Source: Chloroflexota bacterium | GTDB taxonomy: Bacteria; Chloroflexota; Anaerolineae; Aggregatilineales; J027 | DNA length: 64,000 bases | Direction: 5' to 3' | Assembly (NCBI GenBank): GCA_013112715.1 | Contig: JABFGB010000012.1 | Location: 62,001 to 126,000 of the forward strand | In this document: piece by piece, positions 45,630 to 55,162 of the stretch | Position numbering within the stretch: position 1 is the stretch's first letter | How the letters are laid out: each line of letters opens with the position of its first letter | Program-made: the position numbers and the translations under genes | The notes under the pieces: generated by a model | Seen by the model: only the letters and a program-made list of their open reading frames with translations | What the model was told of the DNA's origin: nothing | The model's database searches: none

Positions 45630-45655
45630 GAGGGTGGGGATACCCTCCCCACCTC
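45630..45655 (+). other. Intercistronic hairpin after binding-protein gene
   Basis: GTGGGG (45634-45639) pairs with CCCCAC (45647-45652) over a 7-nt loop, with possible extension by flanking G/C bases, in the 82-bp gap between the family-5 binding protein and the DppB-type permease. No T run follows directly. It resembles in position the hairpins at 12142 and 21724. Confidence 0.5.
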
Positions 45656-45694
45656 CCCTTAGAAGCCTTTAAGTTTTTTGACGGAGAATAAAAA

Positions 45695-46678
45695 GTGATT
45701 GCCTATATCATTCGCCGCCTGATAGGAATGATCCCGATGATGTTTATCATCTCCTTCATCTCCTTTGGCATCATTCAACTACCCAAAGGTGATTACTTCA
45801 CCACCTTGCAAGCGGTACAGGGTACAAGTGGTGGAGGGATGTCCGATGATCAGGCTGACCTGCTGCGAGCACGCTATGGTCTAGATAAACCCTTCCTGAC
45901 GCAATATTACAAATGGGTCACGGGTTTTCCGAAAGGTGACTTTGGCTATTCGTATGAATGGTCAGAGGATGTCTGGCCCCTGATTGACAGCCGTGTGAGT
46001 TATACCCTGCTGTTGGGGGGCATCTCGATTCTCATTATGATCGTGATGGCGATCCCGATTGGCATCTATTCCGCCACGCATCAATATTCGATTGGCGATA
46101 CTCTGCTTTCGGCATTGGCCTATCTGGGCTTGTCCATACCGGGTTTTTTGCTGGCGCTCATCTGGTTATATGTCGGTGGGATTGTTCTCGATCTGGAAGT
46201 GCTTGGCGATCAATCCATTGAATATGCCAACGCCCCCGCCAGCTTTGACAAAACGTTGGACTATATTATGCACCTCATCCCAGCGGCTATTATCTTGGCC
46301 CTCGCCAGTACCGCCCAGTTGGTTCGTATTATGCGGAGCGGGATGCTGGATACACTCAACCAACAATATGTCACCACCGCCCGCGCCAAAGGACTCAAAG
46401 AGAAAGTTGTCATCAATAAATATGTGGTGCGTTCGGCCCTGAACCCGGTCATCAGCGTGGTGGCCCTCGAAATTCCGAAAATTATCTCCTCCTCCATCCT
46501 GATTGGGCAGGTGTTGTCCGTCCCGACGACTGGGCCATTGTTCCTGCGTTCGCTGCGCAGCCAAGACCCCTTTGTAGCCGGTACATTTTTGATGCTGATG
46601 TCTTTGATGCTGCTGATTGCCAACCTGATCGCTGACCTCGTGTTGGCTTGGGTTGACCCGCGCATTGCCTATAACTAA
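45695..46678 (+). CDS. ABC transporter permease (OppB/DppB type)
   Basis: Begins at a GTG with GGAG 9 bases upstream (GGAGAATAAAAA). The 327-residue permease opens with AYIIRRLIGMIPMMFIISFISF, and its EAA loop reads VTTARAKGLKEKVVINKYVVR. It shares the RYGLDKPFLTQYYKWVTGFPKGDFGYS segment with the DppB family. It is the second gene of the uronide transporter and a clear paralogue of the permease at 20665. Confidence 0.9.
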   Translation: MIAYIIRRLIGMIPMMFIISFISFGIIQLPKGDYFTTLQAVQGTSGGGMSDDQADLLRARYGLDKPFLTQYYKWVTGFPKGDFGYSYEWSEDVWPLIDSRVSYTLLLGGISILIMIVMAIPIGIYSATHQYSIGDTLLSALAYLGLSIPGFLLALIWLYVGGIVLDLEVLGDQSIEYANAPASFDKTLDYIMHLIPAAIILALASTAQLVRIMRSGMLDTLNQQYVTTARAKGLKEKVVINKYVVRSALNPVISVVALEIPKIISSSILIGQVLSVPTTGPLFLRSLRSQDPFVAGTFLMLMSLMLLIANLIADLVLAWVDPRIAYN

Positions 46679-46701
46679 CACGGATGAGGAGTATTACGAT
46701 T

Positions 46702-47874
46702 ATGGCCGTTGGAAGTATTCAACTTGAACAAAAATCCGGCGAACTGCGCGGTTTATATGAAGAGGCGATGCAAGAAGGCGCTGAATATCAGGGGCTTTCT
46801 GAAAAAGAAGCGCGGTATGCCGCCTCACAGTGGACAATGATTTGGCGACGTTTCCGCCGCAACCGATTTGCGATGCTGGGTGGGGTGATTGTGCTCATCT
46901 ATTATTTGCTGGCCTTGTTTGCCAATTTTGTCGCCCCTTATACCCTACAAACCCGCTTTCCCAAACAAACCTATCTGCCCCCGCAACCCGTCTACTTTTT
47001 TGACGAGGGGACGCTTCGACCCCATGTCTATGAGGTTGAAAGTAGCTACGATGAAAATTTGCGGCGCGTCTTTACCCGCACCGATAAAAAAATCTATCTC
47101 GAATTTTTTGCAAAGGGCGAACCCTATAAATTAATGGGGCTGTTTAAAACGGATGTGCATTTATTCCAAGCACCGGGCGGGGTCGTCGCCATCTTAGGCA
47201 CAGACCGACAGGGGCGCGATATGTTCACCCGTATTTTGATCGGGGGACAAATTTCGCTCACCATCGGTCTCGTCGGGGTCATCATGAGTCTGGTGTTGGG
47301 GACGGTCTTGGGCATTGTCTCCGGCTATTATGGCGGTTTGGTAGACGAGATCATTCAACGTCTGATTGAGGTCGTCCGGGCCTTTCCGTCTATTCCCCTA
47401 TGGATGGCGCTTTCCGCCGCCGTGCCCAAAGATTGGTCACAAATTCAGACCTATTTTGCTATCACCCTCATTCTCTCGCTGATTGGGTGGACGTGGCTGG
47501 CGCGGCAACTGCGTGGGGTGGTGCTCTCCTTACGTGAAAGTGATTACATCATGGCGGCGCGGCTGGCCGGGGCAAGCGATTCCCGCATCATCTTTAAGCA
47601 TCTCGTACCAGCGACAATTGGGCAGATTATCGTGGTCGCCACGCTGTCCCTGCCCAGCATGATTTTGGCCGAAACCGCCCTCAGTTATCTGGGCTTGGGC
47701 CTGCGACCACCGACCACGAGTTGGGGTGTGCTGCTCAATGAGGTGCAAAACCTGCAATCGTTGGCGCTCTATCCTTGGGTGTTTTCACCCGCCTTCGTGA
47801 TTGTGATTGTCACCGTTGCGTTTAGCTTTTTGGGCGATGGCCTACGCGACGCGGCTGACCCCTATACGGTGTAA
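46702..47874 (+). CDS. ABC transporter permease (OppC/DppC type)
   Basis: The ATG at 46702 (MAVGSIQLEQ) is preferred over one at 46684 because GAGGAG sits nine bases before it. A 390-residue permease with a first helix at about residues 55-78, a long extracytoplasmic insert (PPQPVYFFDEGTLRPHVYEV) and the core with EAA loop MAARLAGASDSRIIFKHLVP. The insert is shared with the paralogue at 19472. The helix block LSYLGLGLRPPTTSWGVLL is typical of DppC. Confidence 0.9.
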   Translation: MAVGSIQLEQKSGELRGLYEEAMQEGAEYQGLSEKEARYAASQWTMIWRRFRRNRFAMLGGVIVLIYYLLALFANFVAPYTLQTRFPKQTYLPPQPVYFFDEGTLRPHVYEVESSYDENLRRVFTRTDKKIYLEFFAKGEPYKLMGLFKTDVHLFQAPGGVVAILGTDRQGRDMFTRILIGGQISLTIGLVGVIMSLVLGTVLGIVSGYYGGLVDEIIQRLIEVVRAFPSIPLWMALSAAVPKDWSQIQTYFAITLILSLIGWTWLARQLRGVVLSLRESDYIMAARLAGASDSRIIFKHLVPATIGQIIVVATLSLPSMILAETALSYLGLGLRPPTTSWGVLLNEVQNLQSLALYPWVFSPAFVIVIVTVAFSFLGDGLRDAADPYTV

Positions 47875-47882
47875 GGTGTGCC

Positions 47883-48887
47883 ATGAATCCCGAAAACTGC
47901 TTAGAAATTCAGGACTTAGAAGTCCATTTTCATACCCTTGATGGCACGGTGCGCGGCGTGGATGGGGTAACACTCTCCATCCGTAATGGCGAAACATTGG
48001 GCGTTGTGGGCGAATCCGGCTGCGGCAAAAGTGTCACCGCCCACAGCGTTATGCGTCTCCTCCCCCGCCGTGTCGCCAAAATTTCTAGTGGTGAGGTGTG
48101 GTTTCGCCGCCGCGATGGGCAGGAAGTCAATATGACGACCCTCGACCCCAACGGCTCGGAAATTCGCTCGATACGTGGCAACGAAATCGCCATGATTTTC
48201 CAAGAGCCGATGACCTCGCTTTCCCCCATGCACACCATCGGCAACCAGATTATGGAGGCCATTATGCTGCATCAAAAGGTCGGCAAGCGTGAGGCCGAAG
48301 AAAAAGCCATTGAGATGTTGCAGGCCGTCCGCATCGCCAACCCGCGTCAATTTGTGCGCTCCTTTCCGCATCAATATTCAGGGGGGATGCGTCAGCGGGC
48401 CATGATTGCAATGGCGCTTTCTTGCAACCCCTCCCTGTTGATTGCCGATGAACCGACCACCGCGCTGGACGTGACCATCCAAGCCCAAATTTTGGACTTG
48501 ATGCGTGATCTGCAAAACGAATTTAGCTCGGCCATTATGATGATTACCCATAACTTGGGAGTCATCAACGAGATGGCCGATCGTATCGCGGTGATGTATC
48601 TGGGTAAAGTGGTCGAGGTAGCGGAGCGTACCACCTTGCTAAAGCGTCCCGCCCATCCCTACACCGTCGGTCTGCTGCAATCCGTCCCCGCGATGGGTAA
48701 TCAAGAGCGCACGCGGCTGCATCCCATCCCCGGCATGATTCCCGACCCCTTTAATGTGCCCAAAGGCTGTGCCTTTTTTGATCGCTGTCCGGTCAAAAAC
48801 AAGTCATCGGCCTGTCAAGACCCAGCGGGTGTGCCATTGGTCGAAGTCGAACCCGGTCATCAAGTCCGCTGCACACTATATAGTTAG
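47883..48887 (+). CDS. ABC transporter ATPase (OppD/DppD type)
   Basis: A 334-residue ATPase: Walker A GESGCGKS, Q-loop region IAMIFQEPMTSL, signature YSGGMRQRAMIAM, Walker [10 protein letters not shown] and ITHNLGV, with the Opp-type C-terminal tail (CAFFDRCPVKNKSSAC). Nine bases separate it from the second permease. It is probably translated together with the next ATPase, and the two form the motor of the uronide importer. Confidence 0.9.
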   Translation: MNPENCLEIQDLEVHFHTLDGTVRGVDGVTLSIRNGETLGVVGESGCGKSVTAHSVMRLLPRRVAKISSGEVWFRRRDGQEVNMTTLDPNGSEIRSIRGNEIAMIFQEPMTSLSPMHTIGNQIMEAIMLHQKVGKREAEEKAIEMLQAVRIANPRQFVRSFPHQYSGGMRQRAMIAMALSCNPSLLIADEPTTALDVTIQAQILDLMRDLQNEFSSAIMMITHNLGVINEMADRIAVMYLGKVVEVAERTTLLKRPAHPYTVGLLQSVPAMGNQERTRLHPIPGMIPDPFNVPKGCAFFDRCPVKNKSSACQDPAGVPLVEVEPGHQVRCTLYS

Positions 48888-48896
48888 GGGGGTGTG

Positions 48897-49973
48897 ATGG
48901 AAACCAATTATCTCATTGAAGTGAATAATCTCAGCAAATATTTTCCCATCCGGCGGGGCGTCCTCCGACAAGTCGTGGGGCACGTCCGGGCGGTGGATGG
49001 TGTCAATTTTAAAATCCAGCGTGGCGAGACGTTGGGGCTAGTGGGTGAATCCGGTTGTGGCAAGACCACCGCAGGCCGCTGTGTGGTGCGGGCCTATCAA
49101 CCGACGACAGGCGAAATCCTGTTTCATGAAGACGAAGACTTGACCTATAACGTCAAAAAATTGGTCGTCCATGCGCGGCATCACAAAGACGGCATCAGTC
49201 AGGGGCACATGATTGATTTCGCCAAGCTCGATTCCAACAGTTTGCGCCAATATCGCCACGAAATCCAGATGATTTTCCAAGACCCCTTTTCATCGCTCAA
49301 CCCGCGTATGACGGTTTTGGATATTGTCGCCGAGCCGCTGGTCATCTACACGGGCAAGCGTCCGCGTCAGCTAAAAGAAGAGGTCGCCGACCTGCTGCGC
49401 AAAGTGGGTCTGCGCCCCGAACACATGAACCGCTATCCCAATGCCTTCAGCGGGGGGCAACGTCAGCGTATTGGCATTGCACGGGCCTTAGCGCTTAAAC
49501 CCAAACTCATCGTGTGTGATGAACCTGTGTCGGCGTTGGACGTGTCGGTGCAAGCCCAAGTGGTCAATCTGCTCCAAGATTTGCAATCGCAGTTGAACAT
49601 GGCCTATCTGTTTATCGCCCACGACCTCTCGGTGGTGCAGCACATCAGCAACCGCGTCGCTGTGATGTATCTGGGCAAGATTGTTGAACTCGCCGAATCG
49701 AAAGCATTGTATCAAAACCCGCGTCACCCCTATACCGAGGCGCTGCTTTCGGCTGTGCCTTCGACTGACCCGGATGTCAAACGCGAACGCATTTTCCTTT
49801 CCGGCGATGTGCCCAATCCGGCCAATCCGCCATCGGGCTGTGCCTTCCATCCGCGCTGTCGTTATGCCAAAGACATCTGTAAACAAGAAGTCCCGGAATG
49901 GCGCGAGACTCCCGAAGGGCATGGGGTGGCCTGTCATTTTGCCGATCAACTCTCACTGGTAGGAGTGCATTAA
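48897..49973 (+). CDS. ABC transporter ATPase (OppF/DppF type)
   Basis: The ATG at 48897 follows GGGGGG/GTG; a GTG at 48894 directly before it is a weaker choice. A 358-residue ATPase with Walker [10 protein letters not shown], signature [12 protein letters not shown], Walker [17 protein letters not shown] and the tail [14 protein letters not shown]. An insert between Walker A and the Q loop ([17 protein letters not shown]) is longer than in the paralogue at 17359. It overlaps nothing; the heparinase-like gene starts 2 bp later. Confidence 0.88.
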   Translation: METNYLIEVNNLSKYFPIRRGVLRQVVGHVRAVDGVNFKIQRGETLGLVGESGCGKTTAGRCVVRAYQPTTGEILFHEDEDLTYNVKKLVVHARHHKDGISQGHMIDFAKLDSNSLRQYRHEIQMIFQDPFSSLNPRMTVLDIVAEPLVIYTGKRPRQLKEEVADLLRKVGLRPEHMNRYPNAFSGGQRQRIGIARALALKPKLIVCDEPVSALDVSVQAQVVNLLQDLQSQLNMAYLFIAHDLSVVQHISNRVAVMYLGKIVELAESKALYQNPRHPYTEALLSAVPSTDPDVKRERIFLSGDVPNPANPPSGCAFHPRCRYAKDICKQEVPEWRETPEGHGVACHFADQLSLVGVH

Positions 49974-49975
49974 TC

Positions 49976-51817
49976 ATGCGTCCGTCTGTCCAACAACTCA
50001 AGCAGTGGTTTTCCAACCCTGCCCCGATGAGCGATTTGCGTGAACAAATCCGTACCGCTCCGATGACCCCGCCCATGTTGGAGGTGATTCGGGTGATGGT
50101 TCCCGATGTACACCATATTCCACTGCTGACCTATCACCTGTACCGCGAATTTGAACACACGGGCAGCCGTCCCGAATTTCAAGACCCCTATTTTCTGCGC
50201 CGTGCCATGCTCACCCGTGCCCTTGTCGAGTACATCATGGGTGATCAATCCATGCTGCGCCCGATTGAAAATCTGCTGTGGGCCATTTGCGAAGAAACCT
50301 CGTGGGTTGTGCCCGCACATGAGGAGCAAGGGCCAAATTATTGGGATATTGAGCCACCTATCCTGCGTACTGAGCCGCTGGGTGCCCACACCTCCCTGAC
50401 TCGTGAGCCGGACAGCATTGATCTATTCGCGGCGGAAACAGGCGCGGTAGTGGCGGAAACGGCCTATTTGCTCAAAAACGACCTGACGCCCGAAGTGGTT
50501 CAGCGCGTCAAGCAGGAACTCGAACGCCACATCTTTAAGCCCTATCTAGCGAATGCCCGCAAGCACTGGTGGTTTAAAGGGGCGCTGAATTGGAACGGCG
50601 TGGTGAATGGCAGTGTCGGTCTGACCTTTTTGCGCATGGTGGACGACCCCCAAACATTGGCCGAAGCCTTTGCGCTGGTCTTGGAAGGCTTCGAGACCTA
50701 TATCGCTACCGGGTTTGAGGCTGACGGCGGCAGCATCGAAGGCGTGGGCTATTGGAATTATGGCCTGATGTTTTATGTCACCGTCGCCGAACTTTTGCGT
50801 GAACTGACGGCGGGCGAGTTGGATTTGCTGGCGACGGAGCGCATGAAAGACATCGCCTATTATCCGGTGGGCATGGCGCTGCAACCGCCCCAATATCTCA
50901 ATTTTGGCGATACACCGGAAACGGTCAACATCGCGGCAGGCATCGCCCAAAAATTAGCCGAACGCACCGGTGTGCATGAACTACGGGCGCTGGTCGGCAG
51001 TCTGCCCAAACCCGATGAACACAGCTATTCCGTCGCCAAGTTGCCGATTATGCTGCGCCAATTGGTATGGTGGGATGGCAAAGAATATGACCCGCCCCCC
51101 CTGCGCGATTATGTATTGCCAACCGTCGGCGTGGTCAAAATGGTCGGCAAAGTCGCCCAAAAATCGGTTGTGCTGGCGGTGACGGTGGGGCACAACGATG
51201 GACATCACAGCCATGTGGACGTGGGTAGCTTTGTCTATCACATCGCGGGCGAAAGCCTGATCCCCGACGCCGGACGTGGCAAATATAGCAAAGCCTATTT
51301 CCGCCAGACGCGCTATGACAATATTTTCACCAACGCCTATAGCCACAATATCCCGCGTATCGGCGGACACATGGAACAACCGGGGCGTGAATTTGGCGGG
51401 TCGCGCCGCTTCTATGGCACGATTTTGGAACACGGCGAAGATAAGGGCTGGAAATTCGTCACATTGGATTTCCACACCGCCTATGATTTACCGGAACTGA
51501 CCCTTGCCCGTCGCACCGTCTCGCTTGACCCCCAAACTGGCGTCGCCATCATCCAAGATCAGTTTGATTTCGCCGCCGACCCCCTGCCGATTGAAGAAGT
51601 CTTTGTCACATGGCATGACGTCTCGGTGCAAACACCGGATACCGTGCTGATTCGCGGTGAAAAATCCACGATAAGCGTCTGTGCGGACGGGGCGAATTTT
51701 CAGGTCGAATATTTGGAAAAAGCGAGCCGCGAAAATGAACGGCGCGGGGTCTTGAAACGCATTAGCACTTTAATTACGGGCACGACCTTTACACTGGTCA
51801 TTACCCCCGAATCGTAA
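49976..51817 (+). CDS. Heparinase II/III-like protein, cytoplasmic
   Basis: The ATG at 49976 has AGGAG 11 bases upstream and avoids overlap with the ATPase gene. The 613-residue product has no signal peptide. An N-terminal alpha/alpha-barrel-like part contains WWFKGALNWNGVVNGSVG and GFEADGGSIEGVGYWNYG; the C-terminal part has the heparinase II/III landmarks VGHNDGHHSHVDVGSFVYH and IPDAGRGKYSKAYF. Family members are uronic-acid polysaccharide lyases (heparin, alginate, ulvan-type). Between an oligouronide importer and oligogalacturonate lyase, it may cleave or trim imported uronides. Its substrate is not known from sequence. Confidence 0.82.
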   Translation: MRPSVQQLKQWFSNPAPMSDLREQIRTAPMTPPMLEVIRVMVPDVHHIPLLTYHLYREFEHTGSRPEFQDPYFLRRAMLTRALVEYIMGDQSMLRPIENLLWAICEETSWVVPAHEEQGPNYWDIEPPILRTEPLGAHTSLTREPDSIDLFAAETGAVVAETAYLLKNDLTPEVVQRVKQELERHIFKPYLANARKHWWFKGALNWNGVVNGSVGLTFLRMVDDPQTLAEAFALVLEGFETYIATGFEADGGSIEGVGYWNYGLMFYVTVAELLRELTAGELDLLATERMKDIAYYPVGMALQPPQYLNFGDTPETVNIAAGIAQKLAERTGVHELRALVGSLPKPDEHSYSVAKLPIMLRQLVWWDGKEYDPPPLRDYVLPTVGVVKMVGKVAQKSVVLAVTVGHNDGHHSHVDVGSFVYHIAGESLIPDAGRGKYSKAYFRQTRYDNIFTNAYSHNIPRIGGHMEQPGREFGGSRRFYGTILEHGEDKGWKFVTLDFHTAYDLPELTLARRTVSLDPQTGVAIIQDQFDFAADPLPIEEVFVTWHDVSVQTPDTVLIRGEKSTISVCADGANFQVEYLEKASRENERRGVLKRISTLITGTTFTLVITPES

Positions 51818-51828
51818 AAGGATAGTCT

Positions 51829-53004
51829 ATGAGAACATGGCAATCGGAAATGAGCACGTTTACCGATGCGCTGACAGGCCGCACCATCAAGCGCCTGACC
51901 ACAACGGGCAATAATGTGCATATGTACTTTACGGAAAATTCGTTTGTACAGGGCAAAAACGAGATTATTTTCCAATCAGACCGCGCCTCTGGCAAAAATC
52001 GTGCCCCGCATGAAGACCCAGAATTCAGCATCTTCCGCATGAATCTGGATAGCGGGGTGATTGAGCAGTTGAGCGACGATATTGTGCGTTCCGCCAGCGC
52101 CGTCACCAAAACCCCCGAAGGCCACCTGATCGCCTATACCACCGATTGTGACGTTAAGGTGCTGAATACCGAAACAGGCGAGACAACCGTCGTATATAGA
52201 GAGACTGGTGCGTATCAAATGGCGAGTGTGCCGTCCATCGCCCCGAATCGCCAATATGTCGCGTTTTGCCGCAATGAAGACAGCCGCGACCCCATTCATT
52301 ATCACGGCGCCAATTATGCGGGGTTCAAAGAACGCTTTTATGCCATCAAGGACGGGCGCATCACACTGGCCTACATTGACGGATCGGGGTCATTTGATGT
52401 GTTTAAGGACACTCATCAGGTTGGGCACTTCCAATTTTCACCCGTCGACCCCACGCTGGGCATGTTCTGTCATGAAGGCCCTTGGAATCTGGTACAGCAA
52501 CGCATCTGGTTCTTGGATTTCATCTCACGCGAGGCGCGGCCCTGTTTCCGCCAAAACGAGGACGACTCGATTGGGCATGAGTTCTGGACGCAGGATGGTT
52601 ATGTCTTCTTCGATAATCGTGGGCCGGGTCACGATGGCACGATTACCTCCGACAAGACACAGGCGGTGGTCAAAGACGTGGCCGTCAATGAGAACGCCAT
52701 GATCCCGTTTGTCGGCTTAATGGATCGCCATGGCAAGCTGGTCAAGAAGATTGATATGCCGTTCTACTGCAATCACTACCACGCCAACCCCGATAATACC
52801 GTGCTGGTGGGCGACGATGTGGACAAATTGGTGCTGATTGACATCTCTGGCACACAGCCGAAATTGACTGAATTGTGCGGACACAAAACCTCGTGGCATA
52901 CACAAAGCAGTCATTGTCACCCCACATGGGATTGGGATGGCAGCCGCATTTTGTTCGCCTCGGATGAAGGCGGGCGCGTCCAATTGTATTTGCTGGAGCT
53001 ATAG
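51829..53004 (+). CDS. ogl: Oligogalacturonate lyase (PL22)
   Basis: A 391-residue seven-bladed beta-propeller, close to the 388 residues of Erwinia/Yersinia Ogl. It has the family opening DALTGRTIKRLTTTGNN, FTENSFVQGKNEIIFQSDR, and the metal-site histidines in CNHYHANPD, SWHTQSSHCHPTWDWDGSR. It has no signal peptide. Ogl is a cytoplasmic exolyase that splits short oligogalacturonides into 4,5-unsaturated monouronate units, which the KdgF- and KduI-type enzymes then handle. It follows the heparinase-like gene by 11 bp. Confidence 0.93.
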   Translation: MRTWQSEMSTFTDALTGRTIKRLTTTGNNVHMYFTENSFVQGKNEIIFQSDRASGKNRAPHEDPEFSIFRMNLDSGVIEQLSDDIVRSASAVTKTPEGHLIAYTTDCDVKVLNTETGETTVVYRETGAYQMASVPSIAPNRQYVAFCRNEDSRDPIHYHGANYAGFKERFYAIKDGRITLAYIDGSGSFDVFKDTHQVGHFQFSPVDPTLGMFCHEGPWNLVQQRIWFLDFISREARPCFRQNEDDSIGHEFWTQDGYVFFDNRGPGHDGTITSDKTQAVVKDVAVNENAMIPFVGLMDRHGKLVKKIDMPFYCNHYHANPDNTVLVGDDVDKLVLIDISGTQPKLTELCGHKTSWHTQSSHCHPTWDWDGSRILFASDEGGRVQLYLLEL

Positions 53005-53018
53005 GGAGGCCATCACTC

Positions 53019-53843
53019 ATGGACATGCGTTATCCATCGCACCCCGACAAGGTGAAAAATTTTTCCACCGAGCAGCTTCGGGCCGAATTTCTCATTCCTG
53101 AACTTTTTAAACCCGGCGAACTGACCCTGACCTACAGCCATATTGACCGAATTATCATCGGCGGGGCCAGCCCAACCAACACTCAACCGATTGAACTGAC
53201 CGCCAGCCCGAAAGATTTGGGTGCGGAATTTTTCCTTGCGCGCCGTGAAATTGGCATTGTGAATGTCGGCGGACGCGGCACCGTCACAGCCGATGGCACG
53301 GTGTATTCGCTGGAAAAACTCGACTGTCTCTACATCGGCATGGGTACCAAATCGGTCTGTTTTGCGGGGGAGGGGGCGCTGTTTTATATCGCCAGCACGC
53401 CCGCCCACATGACCTACCCAACCGTGCATCTGCCGATTAGCCAAGCCCAGCCCGTCCATCTCGGCAGCATCGCCAACTCGAACGAGCGCACTATCAATAA
53501 ATTCATCCACCCTGAAGGCATCCAAAGTTGCCAGTTGGTGATGGGTGTCACGCTGCTCGAACCCAATAATATGTGGAACACCATGCCCGCCCACACCCAC
53601 GCCCGCCGCATGGAGGTCTATTTCTATTTCGACCTCGAAGGCGACAATATCGTGTTTCATCTGATGGGTGAGCCAAATGAGACGCGCCATCTGGTGATTC
53701 GCAATCGGCAGGCTGTTATCTCGCCCAGTTGGTCAGTTCATGCGGGCATGGGCACAGGCAATTATGCCTTTATCTGGGCAATGGCCGGTGAAAACCAAAC
53801 CTTCTCGGATATGGATGTTGTGCCGATGGGGAGTTTGATGTAG
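53019..53843 (+). CDS. kduI: 5-dehydro-4-deoxy-D-glucuronate isomerase
   Basis: A 274-residue KduI with the cupin-fold zinc site in MPAHTHARRMEVYFYF (two His and a Glu) and a further His in SPSWSVHAGMGTGNYAFIWAM, plus the usual family opening RYPSHPDKVKNFSTEQLR. It converts 5-keto-4-deoxyuronate to 2,5-diketo-3-deoxygluconate. GGAGG lies a few bases upstream of the ATG and it follows Ogl by 14 bp. Next in the pathway is KduD, separated by a repeat. Confidence 0.95.
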   Translation: MDMRYPSHPDKVKNFSTEQLRAEFLIPELFKPGELTLTYSHIDRIIIGGASPTNTQPIELTASPKDLGAEFFLARREIGIVNVGGRGTVTADGTVYSLEKLDCLYIGMGTKSVCFAGEGALFYIASTPAHMTYPTVHLPISQAQPVHLGSIANSNERTINKFIHPEGIQSCQLVMGVTLLEPNNMWNTMPAHTHARRMEVYFYFDLEGDNIVFHLMGEPNETRHLVIRNRQAVISPSWSVHAGMGTGNYAFIWAMAGENQTFSDMDVVPMGSLM

Positions 53844-53852
53844 GGAGATTTA

Positions 53853-54060
53853 CCTCACCCCCGGAGGCTTGTCCGATTGATCGAAATCCCATCAACATGC
53901 GGGGCTGGGTTGGCCGGAACATCGGTTTCGTAGGGACGCAACATGTTGCGTCCGTACTCAAACCCACTTATCCATGCGGTGTTCCGGGCATCGTCCTAAA
54001 TCGAATGTCGGACAAGCCTCCCGGCCTCTCTTTCTAATTGGAGAGGGGTTTGGGGTAAGG
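53853..54060. repeat. Composite repeat, copy 2: palindromic MITE-like element
   Basis: Outer ends TACCTCACCCCC and GGGGTAAGGT. The inner unit runs from GGAGGCTTGTCCG (53863-53875) to CGGACAAGCCTCC (54009-54021), with the central palindrome GGACGCAACATGTTGCGTCC at 53934-53953. The unit has the same orientation as copy 1 (right arm GTACTCAAACCC...CTAAATCGAAT). The outer repeat is diverged. It separates kduI from kduD; the following 48 bp carry only the kduD leader. Confidence 0.75.
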
Positions 54061-54108
54061 TCTATCCATGCAATAGACACTAGATTTTTTTATAAAAGGG
54101 ACACCTCA

Positions 54109-54879
54109 ATGGGCATATTAGATTCATTTCGACTAAACGGCAAAGTCGCCCTTGTCACCGGAGCAAGTCGTGGGTTGGGGCAGGCGATGGCGGTAGGCTT
54201 GGCCGAAGCGGGGGCCAATATCGCCGTATTGGATCGCACCCTCGACTGCAACGAGACCTGTGATCTGGTCAAGAAAGCCGGACGCAAATTTACCACCATC
54301 TCCTGCGATCTCTACAGCACCCCAGTCAGCGGCTTGACGGATGTGGTCAATACCGTTGTCAAGGAACTCGGCAGCATTGATATTTTGGTCAACAACGCGG
54401 GGATTATCAAACGTGCCCCGGCCCTTGAATTTAGCGAGGACGATTGGGATGCCGTCCTGCAAATCAATTTGAAGGCGGTCTTTTTCCTTTCGCAGGCCGC
54501 CGCCCGCCGTATGGTTCCCAACGGGCACGGCAAGATTATCAATATCGCTTCGATGCTCTCCTATCAAGGGGGCATTCTCGTCCCATCCTATACCGCGTCG
54601 AAAAGCGGCATCATGGGCATTACACGCGCTTTGGCAAACGAATGGGCGTCGATGGGCCTCAACGTCAACGCGATTGCCCCCGGTTATATGTCTACCGATA
54701 ACACCGCCGCCCTGCGAGCGGATGAAACACGCAATGCCTCGATTCTGGCGCGGATTCCGGCGGGGCGATGGGGTGAAGCCAACGATTTGCAGGGGGCAGT
54801 CGTATTCTTGGCATCGGCAGCCTCGGATTATTTGAATGGGGCGATTATTCCAGTAGATGGCGGTTGGTTAGCCCGTTGA
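54109..54879 (+). CDS. kduD: 2-dehydro-3-deoxy-D-gluconate 5-dehydrogenase (SDR)
   Basis: The ATG at 54109 (MGILDSFRLNGKVALVTGASRG) fits the SDR start, with AAAAGGG upstream; longer frames run back into the repeat. The 256-residue enzyme has Gly-rich GASRGLGQA, the NNAG motif (DILVNNAGIIKR), catalytic Ser in NIASMLSYQGG and the Y-x-x-x-K pair in YTASKSG. KduD reduces 2,5-diketo-3-deoxygluconate to KDG using NADH. It closes the unsaturated-uronate branch in this operon. Confidence 0.92.
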   Translation: MGILDSFRLNGKVALVTGASRGLGQAMAVGLAEAGANIAVLDRTLDCNETCDLVKKAGRKFTTISCDLYSTPVSGLTDVVNTVVKELGSIDILVNNAGIIKRAPALEFSEDDWDAVLQINLKAVFFLSQAAARRMVPNGHGKIINIASMLSYQGGILVPSYTASKSGIMGITRALANEWASMGLNVNAIAPGYMSTDNTAALRADETRNASILARIPAGRWGEANDLQGAVVFLASAASDYLNGAIIPVDGGWLAR

Positions 54880-54902
54880 GGTACGGTAACGAATAATATT
54901 TA

Positions 54903-55136
54903 GCCCCACCCCTGAAGGCTTGTCCGGTATTCGATTTCGGGTGATTGGTAGGAAACCGCATGGATAAGGGGTTTTAAGTACGGACGCAACATGTTGCGTC
55001 CCTACGAAATGGACACCGACGCCGTGTCAATCGCGCTTATTCATGCCATTTCCACCAATACCGGACAAGCCTCTGACCCCTCCCCAAGCATAGGGATGGG
55101 AGTGGGCGGCACGTTGAAGCCCTTTGGGATGGGGTT
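54903..55136. repeat. Composite repeat, copy 3: palindromic MITE-like element, inverted
   Basis: Outer ends AGCCCCACCCC and TGGGATGGGGTT. The inner unit lies at 54914-55073 with GAAGGCTTGTCCGG and CCGGACAAGCCTC at its ends and the palindrome at 54982-55001. Its right half (ACGAAATGGACACCGACGCC) is the reverse complement of the left half of copy 1, so this unit is inverted compared with copies 1 and 2 while the outer repeat keeps its direction. It separates kduD and the cupin gene; no gene is seen in it. Confidence 0.75.
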
Positions 55137-55162
55137 GTTCATTTCATAAGAGGAGCAGCACA

